64,000 nucleotides of DNA from an uncultured Christensenellaceae bacterium (GTDB taxonomy: Bacteria; Bacillota; Clostridia; Christensenellales; Borkfalkiaceae). The stretch is from the NCBI GenBank assembly GCA_910589015.1, contig CAJUSA010000002.1, positions 1 to 64,000 of the forward strand. Reading direction: 5' to 3'. Below the pieces are notes generated by a model. That model made no database searches. It was not told the origin of the DNA and saw only the letters and a list, made by a program, of their open reading frames with translations. This document shows, in pieces, positions 36,510 to 43,352 of this stretch. Every line of letters starts with the position of its first letter. Position 1 is the stretch's first letter. The translations under genes and the position numbers were made by a program.

Positions 36510-37033
36510 TGTTTTACTTCCTCCTTTGTAAGTGATTGTATCGCCGCTATAAGAAGCCCGTAAACGCCCCTTAACGTGTCCCGTCCCTCGTCCGTGCAAT
36601 CTTCCGCGATTGTCTGCAACTCCGCAACACCCTCATTCAGATACGAAGCGAGCGCGGAAAGCCGTGCCTTTATCGGCTCGTCAAGCACCGCGATATATGT
36701 ATCGTAAAATGACTTTTCCGCTTCCTTCGGCGCTTCGTCCTCTTCGGGTTCGCCCCGTTCCCAACGTTCCCGCCGCGCCTGCGCTTCCTCGTACCGCCTT
36801 TGCGCCGTCGGCAACAGCCAACACAACGCGCCTGACATTTTCGCAAAACCACCCTGCAAATACCGAAGATACCAAAGCGCCTTCATTTCCACGATTTGTA
36901 AATCGTCGTATACCTCTTCGCACCGTGCAAGCGTTTCTTGCAAGTCCTCTTTCGTCGGGTCGCCGTCCGCATACGGTGCGCGCTCTTCATAATGCGCGAG
37001 CGCGTCCCTTATCCGCTCAATTTCCGCGTTCAT
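36506..37033 (-). CDS. Element gene of unknown function, helical acidic (175 aa)
   Basis: Unrecognised protein, mostly alpha-helical and acidic (IERIRDALAHYEERAPYADGD, LARCEEVYDDLQIVEMKALWYLRYLQGG). An internal Arg/Glu-rich segment (RRYEEAQARRERWERGEPEEDEAP) looks like a linker. AAAGGAG lies about ten bases before the ATG. It overlaps the next gene by four bases. No replication-initiator or primase motif is seen. Confidence 0.68.
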   Translation of the reverse strand: MNAEIERIRDALAHYEERAPYADGDPTKEDLQETLARCEEVYDDLQIVEMKALWYLRYLQGGFAKMSGALCWLLPTAQRRYEEAQARRERWERGEPEEDEAPKEAEKSFYDTYIAVLDEPIKARLSALASYLNEGVAELQTIAEDCTDEGRDTLRGVYGLLIAAIQSLTKEEVKQ

Positions 37034-37075
37034 GCCTTTTTACTCCTTTATCTCGTCGGCTCTCTGCCGTTCCGC

Positions 37076-37321
37076 TCACTCTTTTATCAAGCGATATTCT
37101 ACGTAACGAACCGCCTCGCCGTAGCGGTTTGCGCCCTTCTTCCGTTCCCTTCCGATTACCACGCCCCGCGCTTCTAATTCGCAGATACGCGCAGAAAGCC
37201 GCATAACGCCGTATAACGCTATCGCTTCCATGCTTGTAATAGCGCCATACTTCCGCAAGTGCTTCATTATTCGCAAACGCTGCTTTGACTTCCCTTCGGG
37301 TGTTTTGTACTCTTCCGCCAT
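37076..37321 (-). CDS. Phage-type helix-turn-helix (winged helix) protein (81 aa)
   Basis: The segment RLRIMKHLRKYGAITSMEAIALYGVMRLSARICELEARG, followed by a basic wing and a VEYRL ending, is typical of small HTH proteins of Firmicutes phages and mobile elements (an HTH_55-like fold). It probably binds DNA, perhaps regulating or priming element replication. AAAGGGGG precedes the ATG. It is the first gene of the minus-strand operon, about 235 bases downstream of the promoter. Confidence 0.8.
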   Translation of the reverse strand: MAEEYKTPEGKSKQRLRIMKHLRKYGAITSMEAIALYGVMRLSARICELEARGVVIGRERKKGANRYGEAVRYVEYRLIKE

Positions 37322-37414
37322 TTCTGCCCCCTTTATCGCCTCGGCTGCCGCCGTTGCTCTTCTCCTTTCCCCGTTTCGCCGTTAGGTCAGCGGCTCGGCA
37401 GTTCCCCGCCGTAA

Positions 37415-37460
37415 CAAAAAACGCGCCCTTCGTTGTTCCCACTCAACGAAAGCGCGTTTC
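37415..37460 (-). terminator. Leader terminator/attenuator of the element operon
   Basis: On the minus strand a strong stem (37444-37457 with 37421-37435, one bulge) with an eight-base loop is followed by TTTTTT. It sits between the operon promoter (37562-37590) and the first gene (37321). Transcripts ending here would be about 140 bases. It could serve as an attenuator or release a small immunity RNA. Confidence 0.75.
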
Positions 37461-37534
37461 CTTTATCGCTAAGCGCCCGCGTCTCCCGCGTCTGCGCCTT
37501 TGCTTGCCTTTCTGCCTGTGGGAATGTATAATAT

Positions 37535-37612
37535 GGACATATATGTCTATAATTGCTTGCAATTATAAAGGACATATTTGTCCTTGTCAAGCATTTTAGA
37601 CAAAAAAGTCTA
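37535..37612. promoter_or_regulatory. Three operator palindromes of the element repressor
   Basis: Related inverted repeats lie at 37535-37548 (GGACATATATGTCT), 37568-37585 (AAGGACATA/TTTGTCCTT) and 37597-37612 (TAGACAAAAAAGTCTA). Centres are 35 and 28 bp apart. They lie between the divergent repressor gene and operon, as in lambdoid-type switches, so they are the probable binding sites of the XRE protein at 37638. Confidence 0.82.
37562..37590 (-). promoter_or_regulatory. Promoter of the element operon, spacer filled by operator 2
   Basis: On the minus strand, perfect TTGACA (37590-37585) and TATAAT (37567-37562) with a 17-base spacer that coincides almost exactly with the second operator palindrome. 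Repressor bound there would block RNA polymerase directly. Confidence 0.9.
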
Positions 37613-37637
37613 TAATATTATTAAAAGAGGTAAAATT

Positions 37638-37991
37638 ATGAGATTAAAAGAATTAAGGGAAGAAAAACGCTTAACGCAAGTTGATGTAGCAAATGCCATT
37701 AAAACAAGCCAAAGAAACATTGGACGGTGGGAAAAAGGCGAGGTTTTACCCTCGTCGGAGTTTGTTATCAAGCTCGCGGATTTCTTCGAGGTAACGGCGG
37801 ACTACCTTTTAGGGCGTTCGGACGACCTCGGCAACGTTACCGTTTCCCCCACCCCCGCAACGCTCACCACCGAAGAGCGCGAAATTATCGCTATGTACAG
37901 CGCGCTTGATTTCATGGGCAAAAAGTTAGTGCGCCAAACCCTCGAAACGCTTTCAGGAATGGAACGCCCCGCAAAAACGGCAAAAAAATAA
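37638..37991 (+). CDS. XRE/cI-like transcriptional repressor
   Basis: The product is 117 residues. The N-terminal HTH (LKELREEKRLTQVDVANAIKTSQRNIGRWEKGEVLPSSEFVIKLADFFEVTADYLLGR) is a standard XRE domain. The C-terminal 50 residues have TTEEREIIAMYSALDFMGKKLVRQTLETL, a helical dimerisation-like segment. There is no LexA-type protease domain, so induction would not be by RecA-stimulated self-cleavage. The ATG at 37638 follows AAAGAGG. It is divergent from the operon, with three operators in between. Confidence 0.9.
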   Translation: MRLKELREEKRLTQVDVANAIKTSQRNIGRWEKGEVLPSSEFVIKLADFFEVTADYLLGRSDDLGNVTVSPTPATLTTEEREIIAMYSALDFMGKKLVRQTLETLSGMERPAKTAKK

Positions 37992-38008
37992 GCCCCCACT
38001 TTCCGAGA

Positions 38009-38051
38009 GCTTCCCCGCGTTGGTCACTGCCGACAGGGCGCGGCGACGTCG
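38009..38051. repeat. 43-bp repeat, copy B
   Basis: Second copy of the sequence at 35965-36007 (39 of 43 identical). It begins 18 bases after the repressor stop. Both copies are inside the element. Confidence 0.8.
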
Positions 38052-39047
38052 TTTCTTTCCTACCCGTCGGGGAAACGCGCTCGGCGATCGGCGCGCGATC
38101 CTTCCGATAACTTCCCCGCATGGCGGGGAAAATGACAACGTTGCCAAATCCCTTTTTTTGTGCCGTTCAAAGATTTTGCACGCGGCAAAATCTTTGAAAA
38201 AGGTTATGCGGGCGGGGACACCCCGCACCCCGATTTTGAACGCCGTTTCCCGTCCCCCACAGACACGGGCGCGCGCGGCGGGGCGTTGCTTGTCGGTCGG
38301 CGGAAGAGTGCGGGGCGGCAAGCTCGCCCCTTCCGCAACTCTTTCCGCCGCTTCGCCAATCTTCCGCCCCTGCCGCTTTTTCCGCGCCCGTGTGTCGGTC
38401 TTTAACGGCAAAATCTCATTAAATGGACATCGCCCCGCCTGCGCGGGTTTTTCCCTTTTTTCGGGACGATTTCGCCGCCTTTCTTGGTCGTGAGTGTATG
38501 CCCCGCCTTAAACGGCGGGGCGGGGATTCTATCGTTATCCGCCTTTCCTGCCCTGTCCTGCACCGTCGTTTATCCCTCGCGCGCTATCGCTTGCGCCCTC
38601 ACTCGTTCGCTTGCGGGAAGTTGTCCCGCAAGCTCTCTCGGAGGCTCTCGCACCCCGTGGGCATGGGTGAGCATGAGGGCATGAGGTTGAGAGCCTACGC
38701 ACCGCTTTCCCTGCGTGCGTTCTCTCGGGGTTTCCTCTGTTTCAGGGCGCGCGAAAAGTCCCCCCGCGTTTTCCCAAAAGGGAAAGGGCGCGATTTCTCG
38801 CGCCCCTTGTGTTGCCTTTTTCTTCTCCTGTTCACGTCCTCGGAGAGCAACACAAGCCGCCCGTGACACCCTGCCAGACCGTTACGCCGTCCCCGTCGCG
38901 TTGTGTTATCCGTGTTTCCTCGTTTTAACCTCTTTACGTGCCGCCGCGCAAGCCTTGCCCCGCTTTGGTCGCCGCCGTTTTGGGCGCGCTCGTTGAGTGG
39001 CAAACTCACGCGTTTTTGTTAAGGCGGAACGCGCAAAAGGCGCGGAC

Positions 39048-39087
39048 GGGAAACCGCCGTATATTTACGAATATACGACGGTTTCCC
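39048..39087. repeat. Long hairpin near the right end of the element
   Basis: Arms 39048-39065 and 39070-39087 pair over 18 bp with one mismatch around a TACG loop. With a one-base bulge the stem extends a few more pairs outward. No T tract follows on either strand, so it is not an ordinary terminator. It lies about 70 bp from the right dif-like site. Confidence 0.85.
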
Positions 39088-39157
39088 CGTAGGTCGTTTC
39101 CACTCTCTTCGGCAGTTATCACCGCTTCAAAAGCCTTTCCCCACCGCTCACGGGCTA

Positions 39158-39185
39158 CATTTTTACAACCTGTGTTTTGCGAATA
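39158..39185 (+). other. dif-like site (right copy, degenerate left arm)
   Basis: The 6-bp centre CCTGTG (39169-39174) and right arm TTTTGCGAATA (39175-39185) are identical to the left site. The left arm (39158-39168) is degenerate relative to TATTCGTAAAA. One good and one poor arm is the pattern expected when an element with an imperfect site integrates into dif. It lies about 85 bp upstream of the XerS-like gene. Confidence 0.72.
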
Positions 39186-39235
39186 GTTTCGTGTATTGCC
39201 CCATTTTATCCACAATCGATCCCTCAAGGAAAAAC

Positions 39236-39264
39236 TTGACAAAAACCCTTCTGCCTGTTATAAT
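39236..39264 (+). promoter_or_regulatory. Promoter of the Xer recombinase gene, probably leaderless
   Basis: Consensus TTGACA and TATAAT with 17-base spacing. The -10 ends seven bases before the ATG at 39272, so the mRNA should begin at or one base from the start codon. The bases between are TTTTTTC, with no ribosome-binding site. Confidence 0.85.
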
Positions 39265-39271
39265 TTTTTTC

Positions 39272-40333
39272 ATGAAGAAACGGAATCCTGACTACTATCA
39301 GCAACGAAATTTAAACAATCTCGACCGCATCGACGCTATGCTCGACGAATTGCCCTTTTTTTGCGAAGATTTTTTACGCGGCGTTGAATCGCGCACGAGC
39401 CCTTTAACGCGCTTGAATTACTGTTACGATCTTCGGATATTTTTCGACTTTCTTATCAAAAAGAAATTCCGCAGTAAAACCGTGCAGGATTTAACACTCG
39501 AAGATCTGGAATCCCTCACCGATACCGATATCGAAATCTTTTTAAGCTATCTTTCAAATTATCGTTTCGGCGAAAAGCGCCTTTCCTGCGATGAGCACGC
39601 CAAAGCGCGCAAGCTCTCGACGATCCGTTCCCTCTTCAAATATTTTTTCAACAAAGGATTGATCGAGGTCAACAACCCTTCCAAAGTCGCCACACCGAAA
39701 ATTCACGAGAAAGAAATTATCCGTTTGGAAGATAACGAAGTTTCTTCGATCATTGATACGGCGGAATCGGGAAGCGGTCTTTCAGGACATGCGAAAGGTT
39801 ATCACGAACAAACCAAAGTGCGCGACACCGCCATACTCACCCTATTCCTCGGCACGGGGATCCGTATTTCCGAACTTGTCGGGCTCGACAATGAAAGTAT
39901 TGATTTCAGCAACAATTCTTTTGTCGTAACGCGCAAAGGCGGAAATCATGCTATATTATATTTTTCCGATGAGGTTGCCGAGGCGCTTGCTGCTTATTTT
40001 GCCAAAAAAGAAGACGATCCGAAAATTCCTTCCGACGAACACGCGCTGTTTCTTTCGTTGCAAAACCGCAGGATCACCGTGCGTGCCGTCGAAAATTTGG
40101 TAAAAAAATATGCGAGGATCGTATCCCCGCTAAAAAAAATCACGCCGCATAAACTCCGCTCCACCTACGGCACGGCGCTCTACCGTGAAACGGGCGACAT
40201 CTATATTGTCGCCGACGTGCTCGGACATAAAGACGTAAACACGACGCGCAAACATTATGCCGCCATTACCGAAGACAACCGCCGCGCCGTCGCAAACAAA
40301 GTAAAATTACATAAACCGAACGACGATGATTAA
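39272..40333 (+). CDS. Tyrosine recombinase, XerS-like (chromosome dimer resolution)
   Basis: The product is 353 residues, close to streptococcal XerS (about 356) and longer than XerC/XerD (about 300). A SAM-like N-terminal DNA-binding domain (about 20-170) precedes the catalytic domain. The catalytic set is visible: Arg in GTGIRISELVGLD, Lys in TRKGG, HKLR in TPHKLRSTYG, and His and Tyr in LGHKDVNTTRKHYA. The start at 39272 is fixed by the promoter; longer in-frame starts lie upstream of the -10. A dif-like site immediately upstream mirrors the xerS/dif-SL arrangement. It converges with the next gene, the stop codons overlapping. Confidence 0.88.
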   Translation: MKKRNPDYYQQRNLNNLDRIDAMLDELPFFCEDFLRGVESRTSPLTRLNYCYDLRIFFDFLIKKKFRSKTVQDLTLEDLESLTDTDIEIFLSYLSNYRFGEKRLSCDEHAKARKLSTIRSLFKYFFNKGLIEVNNPSKVATPKIHEKEIIRLEDNEVSSIIDTAESGSGLSGHAKGYHEQTKVRDTAILTLFLGTGIRISELVGLDNESIDFSNNSFVVTRKGGNHAILYFSDEVAEALAAYFAKKEDDPKIPSDEHALFLSLQNRRITVRAVENLVKKYARIVSPLKKITPHKLRSTYGTALYRETGDIYIVADVLGHKDVNTTRKHYAAITEDNRRAVANKVKLHKPNDDD

Positions 40334-40506
40334 TCCCCTTTGGGATCGGTTATAATCTTGTCGATTTTGATCGACGCATAATCGCGGATATCCAAACACT
40401 TTCCGCAATTCGTACAGGGTTTGGAAGGATCAAGGTCGCAGACCTCGCATTCCATGCAGCCGTCGCAATCTTTTTCTTCGTCGAATATACACTTCTTACT
40501 TTCCAT
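40330..40506 (-). CDS. Cys-rich small protein (58 aa)
   Basis: Eight cysteines in 36 residues, spaced as CDGCMECEVC and CTNCGKC, suggest zinc or iron-sulfur binding. Similar short Cys-rich proteins occur in Clostridia without assigned function. The start at 40506 is six bases after a TATAAT on the minus strand, so it may be leaderless. Its last bases overlap the stop of the convergent Xer gene. Confidence 0.7.
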   Translation of the reverse strand: MESKKCIFDEEKDCDGCMECEVCDLDPSKPCTNCGKCLDIRDYASIKIDKIITDPKGD

Positions 40507-40512
40507 ATTGTT

Positions 40513-40540
40513 ATTATAATACATTTTGGAAAAATAACAA
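40513..40540 (-). promoter_or_regulatory. Promoter of the Cys-rich gene, probably leaderless
   Basis: On the minus strand TTGTTA and TATAAT are separated by 16 bases, and the -10 ends six bases before the ATG. Confidence 0.65.
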
Positions 40541-40636
40541 AGGATTTTTTACAAATTTTTCCGAAAAAATTGAAACATTTGTTTGCAATTTTCCAAAAAC
40601 TATGATACAATAGAGAAAAGCACAGCGAGGTTCGCC

Positions 40637-41236
40637 ATGAGAGATAAAAACAAGATGCAGGAAGTGTTTGAATTTATTAACCGCTTCAACGATGAAAACG
40701 GATTTCCCCCTACGGTACGCGAAATTTGCAAAGAGCTTGAAATCAAGAGTACTGCGACCGTTTACGATTACATCAACGCCCTGCGCGATAAAGGTTATTT
40801 ATCCAAAGCCGCAGGGAAGCGGCGTGCTGTTTCCGTGAAAAGTTCCGACAACGTGCGCGTTCCGCTCATCGGCACGGTTACGGCAGGCCAGCCCATTTTA
40901 GCAACCGAAAATTATGAAGGGACCTATTCCCTGCCCGCCGCGGAATTCCGCGGCAGCGATTTATTTCTTTTACGCGTTCAGGGCGAAAGCATGATCGATG
41001 CAGGCATCTTCGACGGCGATAAAGTTGTCGTGCAGAAACAGCAGACCGCGGAAAACGGCGAAATCGTCGTGGCGCTCTTCGACGACGGCATATCGGAAGG
41101 CGCAACCGTAAAGCGCTATTTCCGCCGCGACGGAAAACACATTCTACACCCCGAGAACGCCGCCCTTTCCGACTTTGTGCTTGACGAAGTGACGATTTTG
41201 GGCAAGGTCGTAGGATTGTTGCGCAGTTACCGATAA
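40637..41236 (+). CDS. lexA: LexA repressor
   Basis: The product is 199 residues. The N-terminal winged helix (FPPTVREICKELEIKSTATVYDYINAL) binds SOS operators. The cleavage site is VTAGQP (Ala-Gly). The latent protease Ser is in GESMIDAGIFDGD and the Lys in GATVKRYFR. The ATG at 40637 has AGCGAGG upstream and a TACAAT -10 further up. I see no obvious CGAAC-type operator in its own promoter. Convergent with rluB, sharing a bidirectional terminator. Confidence 0.95.
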   Translation: MRDKNKMQEVFEFINRFNDENGFPPTVREICKELEIKSTATVYDYINALRDKGYLSKAAGKRRAVSVKSSDNVRVPLIGTVTAGQPILATENYEGTYSLPAAEFRGSDLFLLRVQGESMIDAGIFDGDKVVVQKQQTAENGEIVVALFDDGISEGATVKRYFRRDGKHILHPENAALSDFVLDEVTILGKVVGLLRSYR

Positions 41237-41270
41237 AAAAACGGTTTACGAAACGTAAACCGTTTTTTTT
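41235..41270. terminator. Bidirectional terminator between lexA and rluB
   Basis: AAAAACGGTTTACG and its complement form a perfect stem around a three-base loop, with T runs on both strands. It overlaps the convergent gene ends. Confidence 0.93.
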
Positions 41271-41973
41271 ATAAATTTTGCAGATAAAAGACCTCTTCCT
41301 GCGTGAGCTTGCGCGCCTGCCCTCTATCAAGCCCCGTTAAACGAAGTTCGCCGATCATAATACGTTTGAGAAAATCGACATGCTTCCCCACAACTTCGAA
41401 CATCTTTCGGATCTCGCGGTTCTTCCCTTCGGTCAGCACAACGTTGAGTTTGGTAAAACTTTTGTTGGTTTCCACCACGCGGATCCGGCATTTTTTCGTT
41501 AAAACGCCTTTTTCGATTTCGACGCCGGCACGCAGACGGTTTAATTCTTTTTCGGTAATGCCGCCTTCGATGCGCACAAGATATGTTTTCGGGATTTCGC
41601 TCTTGGGCGAAGTCAAACGGAATGCAAGGTCGCCGTCGTTCGTCAGGATCAGCAATCCTTCCGTATCGTAATCCAACCGCCCGACGGGAACGACGCGCGC
41701 GGATGATGCGGGAAGACAATCCATAACCGTTTTCCGCCCCTTGTCGTCTTTCACCGTGCAAACGCAGCCCTTAGGCTTATTGAGCATATAATATTCGTAC
41801 TTGACTTTATGCGAAAGCATTTTGCCGTCAAGTTCCACCACGTCGGCAGGCGAGACCTCGTCGCCCGGTTTAGCGGTTTTTCCGTTGATCGTCACCCTGC
41901 CTTCCGCTATGATCTCATCACTCCCGCGGCGCGAGGAAACCCCCTGTTCCGCGAGAAACTTATTGATGCGCAT
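41269..41973 (-). CDS. rluB: Ribosomal large-subunit pseudouridine synthase B family
   Basis: The product is 234 residues. An N-terminal S4 RNA-binding domain (MRINKFLAEQGVSSRRGSDEII) is followed by the RsuA/RluB-type synthase with the catalytic Asp in VGRLDYDTEGLLILTNDG and EGKNREIRKMFEVVGKHV. It modifies 23S rRNA; assignment of RluB rather than RluE/RsuA is by typical Firmicutes context downstream of scpB and dacF. Confidence 0.9.
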   Translation of the reverse strand: MRINKFLAEQGVSSRRGSDEIIAEGRVTINGKTAKPGDEVSPADVVELDGKMLSHKVKYEYYMLNKPKGCVCTVKDDKGRKTVMDCLPASSARVVPVGRLDYDTEGLLILTNDGDLAFRLTSPKSEIPKTYLVRIEGGITEKELNRLRAGVEIEKGVLTKKCRIRVVETNKSFTKLNVVLTEGKNREIRKMFEVVGKHVDFLKRIMIGELRLTGLDRGQARKLTQEEVFYLQNL

Positions 41974-41995
41974 ATGTTCCCTTCTTCTGAATTCG

Positions 41996-42988
41996 TTACC
42001 TTTCTATCATATACAAATTCTGGGAAAAAAGCAAGTCATTTTTCAGATATATTTTCAAAAGTCCGCCGTTTCCGTCGCTGCATACGGTTTCATAACGCAC
42101 AAAATCGCGCTCGGTTTCGGTCAACGGATAACAAAATTCATGTGCCGCCGTCATGCCGTCGAATTGCTGTCCTTTTTCGCACAGCGTAACGGGCTGATAA
42201 CGCGCAAACGCTTCGTCGAGCAGTTCGGCGGTGCGCTCGTACATCTGCGGACTCGACAGCACGGTGCAAACAACGCGCATGCCGTTGCGTTCCGCGCTCG
42301 TCACAAGACAACGCCCTGCGCGCACCGTAAAGCCCGTTTTCACGCCGTCTGCGCCCTCGTATCCGAACAGCATTTTATTTTTATTTTTCCAGCCGCGCGC
42401 CTCGTAATATTTACAGGATACTATGTTGCGAAAGGTCGAATTTTCCATTGCATAAGCGGATATCAACGCTAAATCGCGCGCCGTAGTATGATGCCGTTCG
42501 TCGGGCAATCCGTGCGGATTGACGAAAAAACTGTTCTCGGCGCCCATGCGCTGCGCCCGCATATTCATGACGTGTGCAAACGCTTCCAAACTGCCGCTGT
42601 GGTGCAGCGCAAGCGTTTCGGCACAATCGTTGCCTGAACGCAGCATCAGTCCGTACAGCAGATCTTCGACGGTATAAACGTCGCCCGCACGCAGATACAC
42701 GCTCGACCCTTCGACGCCTTCCGCTTCCTTCGGAATAACGACTTCTTCTTTCAGATCGAGGTCTTCCGCGGCAATGATCGCGGTCAGGATCTTCGTCGTG
42801 CTTGCCATGGGCAGACAGGCGTCGGCATTCAGGGTATGCAGAAAACGTTTCGAGGCAACGTCGATCACGCATTCCCCTTTGGAATGTGTGGCGGCTTGCG
42901 CCCTTGTTATCGGTTCCGCGAAAAATACGGACGAAAAAAAGAGCAAAAGCGTCATGCACAGAGATAAAAGATATCGTTTTTTACTCAT
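41996..42988 (-). CDS. D-alanyl-D-alanine carboxypeptidase (DacF/PBP5 type)
   Basis: The product is 330 residues with an N-terminal signal peptide (YLLSLCMTLLLFFSSVFFAEP). The three active-site motifs are STTK (SxxK), SGN and KTG. It trims the terminal D-Ala of peptidoglycan stem peptides outside the membrane. The order scpA-scpB-DUF2953-ytfJ-dac is typical of Firmicutes, where this copy is often a sporulation enzyme. It overlaps ytfJ by eight bases. Confidence 0.92.
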   Translation of the reverse strand: MSKKRYLLSLCMTLLLFFSSVFFAEPITRAQAATHSKGECVIDVASKRFLHTLNADACLPMASTTKILTAIIAAEDLDLKEEVVIPKEAEGVEGSSVYLRAGDVYTVEDLLYGLMLRSGNDCAETLALHHSGSLEAFAHVMNMRAQRMGAENSFFVNPHGLPDERHHTTARDLALISAYAMENSTFRNIVSCKYYEARGWKNKNKMLFGYEGADGVKTGFTVRAGRCLVTSAERNGMRVVCTVLSSPQMYERTAELLDEAFARYQPVTLCEKGQQFDGMTAAHEFCYPLTETERDFVRYETVCSDGNGGLLKIYLKNDLLFSQNLYMIER

Positions 42989-43352
42989 GGTTTTTCATCA
43001 ATTTCGAAATAATATCGCTCGCCTTTTCGATCACGCCGTCGAGCGGATCGTCGGTTACGCGAAGAAGTTTGCATTCCGTGCCGTCGTCGATCAGAAACCC
43101 GCAGGGTTTGATCGAAACCACCGTACCCGCGCCGCCGGCAAAGGGATAACATTCGTCTTCCTTGATTGCCTTGACTTCACCGTATTCCCCGCCGCCTGAA
43201 AGATAACCCATCGTTACCTTCGTAAAAGGAATAATCTGCGTGCCGCTTGCCGAAACGACGGGCTTACCGATGACGGTGTTGACGTCGATGAGCCCCGTCA
43301 GCTGTTCGGCTGTTCTTTCGAGAATCGTGTCGATTTTTTTCTTCTTATCCAA
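42981..43352 (-). CDS. ytfJ: YtfJ/GerW-family sporulation protein, TTG start
   Basis: The product is 123 residues. GKPVVSASGTQIIPFTKVTMGYLSGGGEYG and GAGTVVSIKPCGFLI are hallmarks of the YtfJ family of spore proteins, some of which act in germination. The start appears to be TTG at 43352, with GGAGG about ten bases upstream. It overlaps the DUF2953 gene by 55 bases in another frame, suggesting coupling. Confidence 0.88.
   Translation of the reverse strand: MDKKKKIDTILERTAEQLTGLIDVNTVIGKPVVSASGTQIIPFTKVTMGYLSGGGEYGEVKAIKEDECYPFAGGAGTVVSIKPCGFLIDDGTECKLLRVTDDPLDGVIEKASDIISKLMKNHE

Larger units (their letters stand above)
35252..39166. mobile_element. 3.9 kb element integrated at the dif-like site (IMEX-like satellite)
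   Basis: A 3,915-bp unit lies between direct 22-bp repeats (35252-35273 and 39167-39188) that coincide with dif-like sites. It encodes no integrase, transposase or recognisable replicase, so it would depend on the host Xer recombinase. It has a minus-strand operon of five small genes, a divergent XRE repressor and a phage-like control region. Small size, repressor switch and missing recombinase fit a phage satellite or Xer-exploiting element. Whether it is mobile now is unknown. Confidence 0.65.
37992..39166. other. ORF-poor, GC-rich, hairpin-rich part of the element
   Basis: About 1.2 kb without a convincing gene. Open frames here are Arg/Pro-rich on both strands and lack ribosome-binding sites. 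Visible inverted repeats: AAAGATTTTGC/GCAAAATCTTT near 38170; CCCCGCC/GGCGGGG near 38500; GCTTGCGGG/CCCGCAAGC near 38610-38635; and the large hairpin at 39048. The 43-bp repeat copy B is at its left end. Candidates are an origin, a structured RNA or decayed repeats. Confidence 0.5.

Noticed and set aside
37521..37620. CRISPR-like array from the repeated GGACAT motifs
   Set aside because: Only three short palindromes with unequal spacing and no spacers; they fit repressor operators better. No other CRISPR array was seen in the window.
38423..38866. Plus-strand frame of 147 aa in the element
   Set aside because: Arg/Pro-rich composition, no ribosome site, competing frames of similar length on the other strand; looks like GC-rich noncoding DNA.
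39272..40333. Xer-like gene as the integrase of the 3.9 kb element
   Set aside because: It lies outside the direct repeats and has its own promoter; the length and arrangement fit a chromosomal XerS-type gene. Residual doubt remains until relatives are compared.
40540..40636. LexA operator in the lexA promoter
   Set aside because: No CGAAC-type inverted repeat of the Bacillus kind is visible; other operator classes cannot be excluded.
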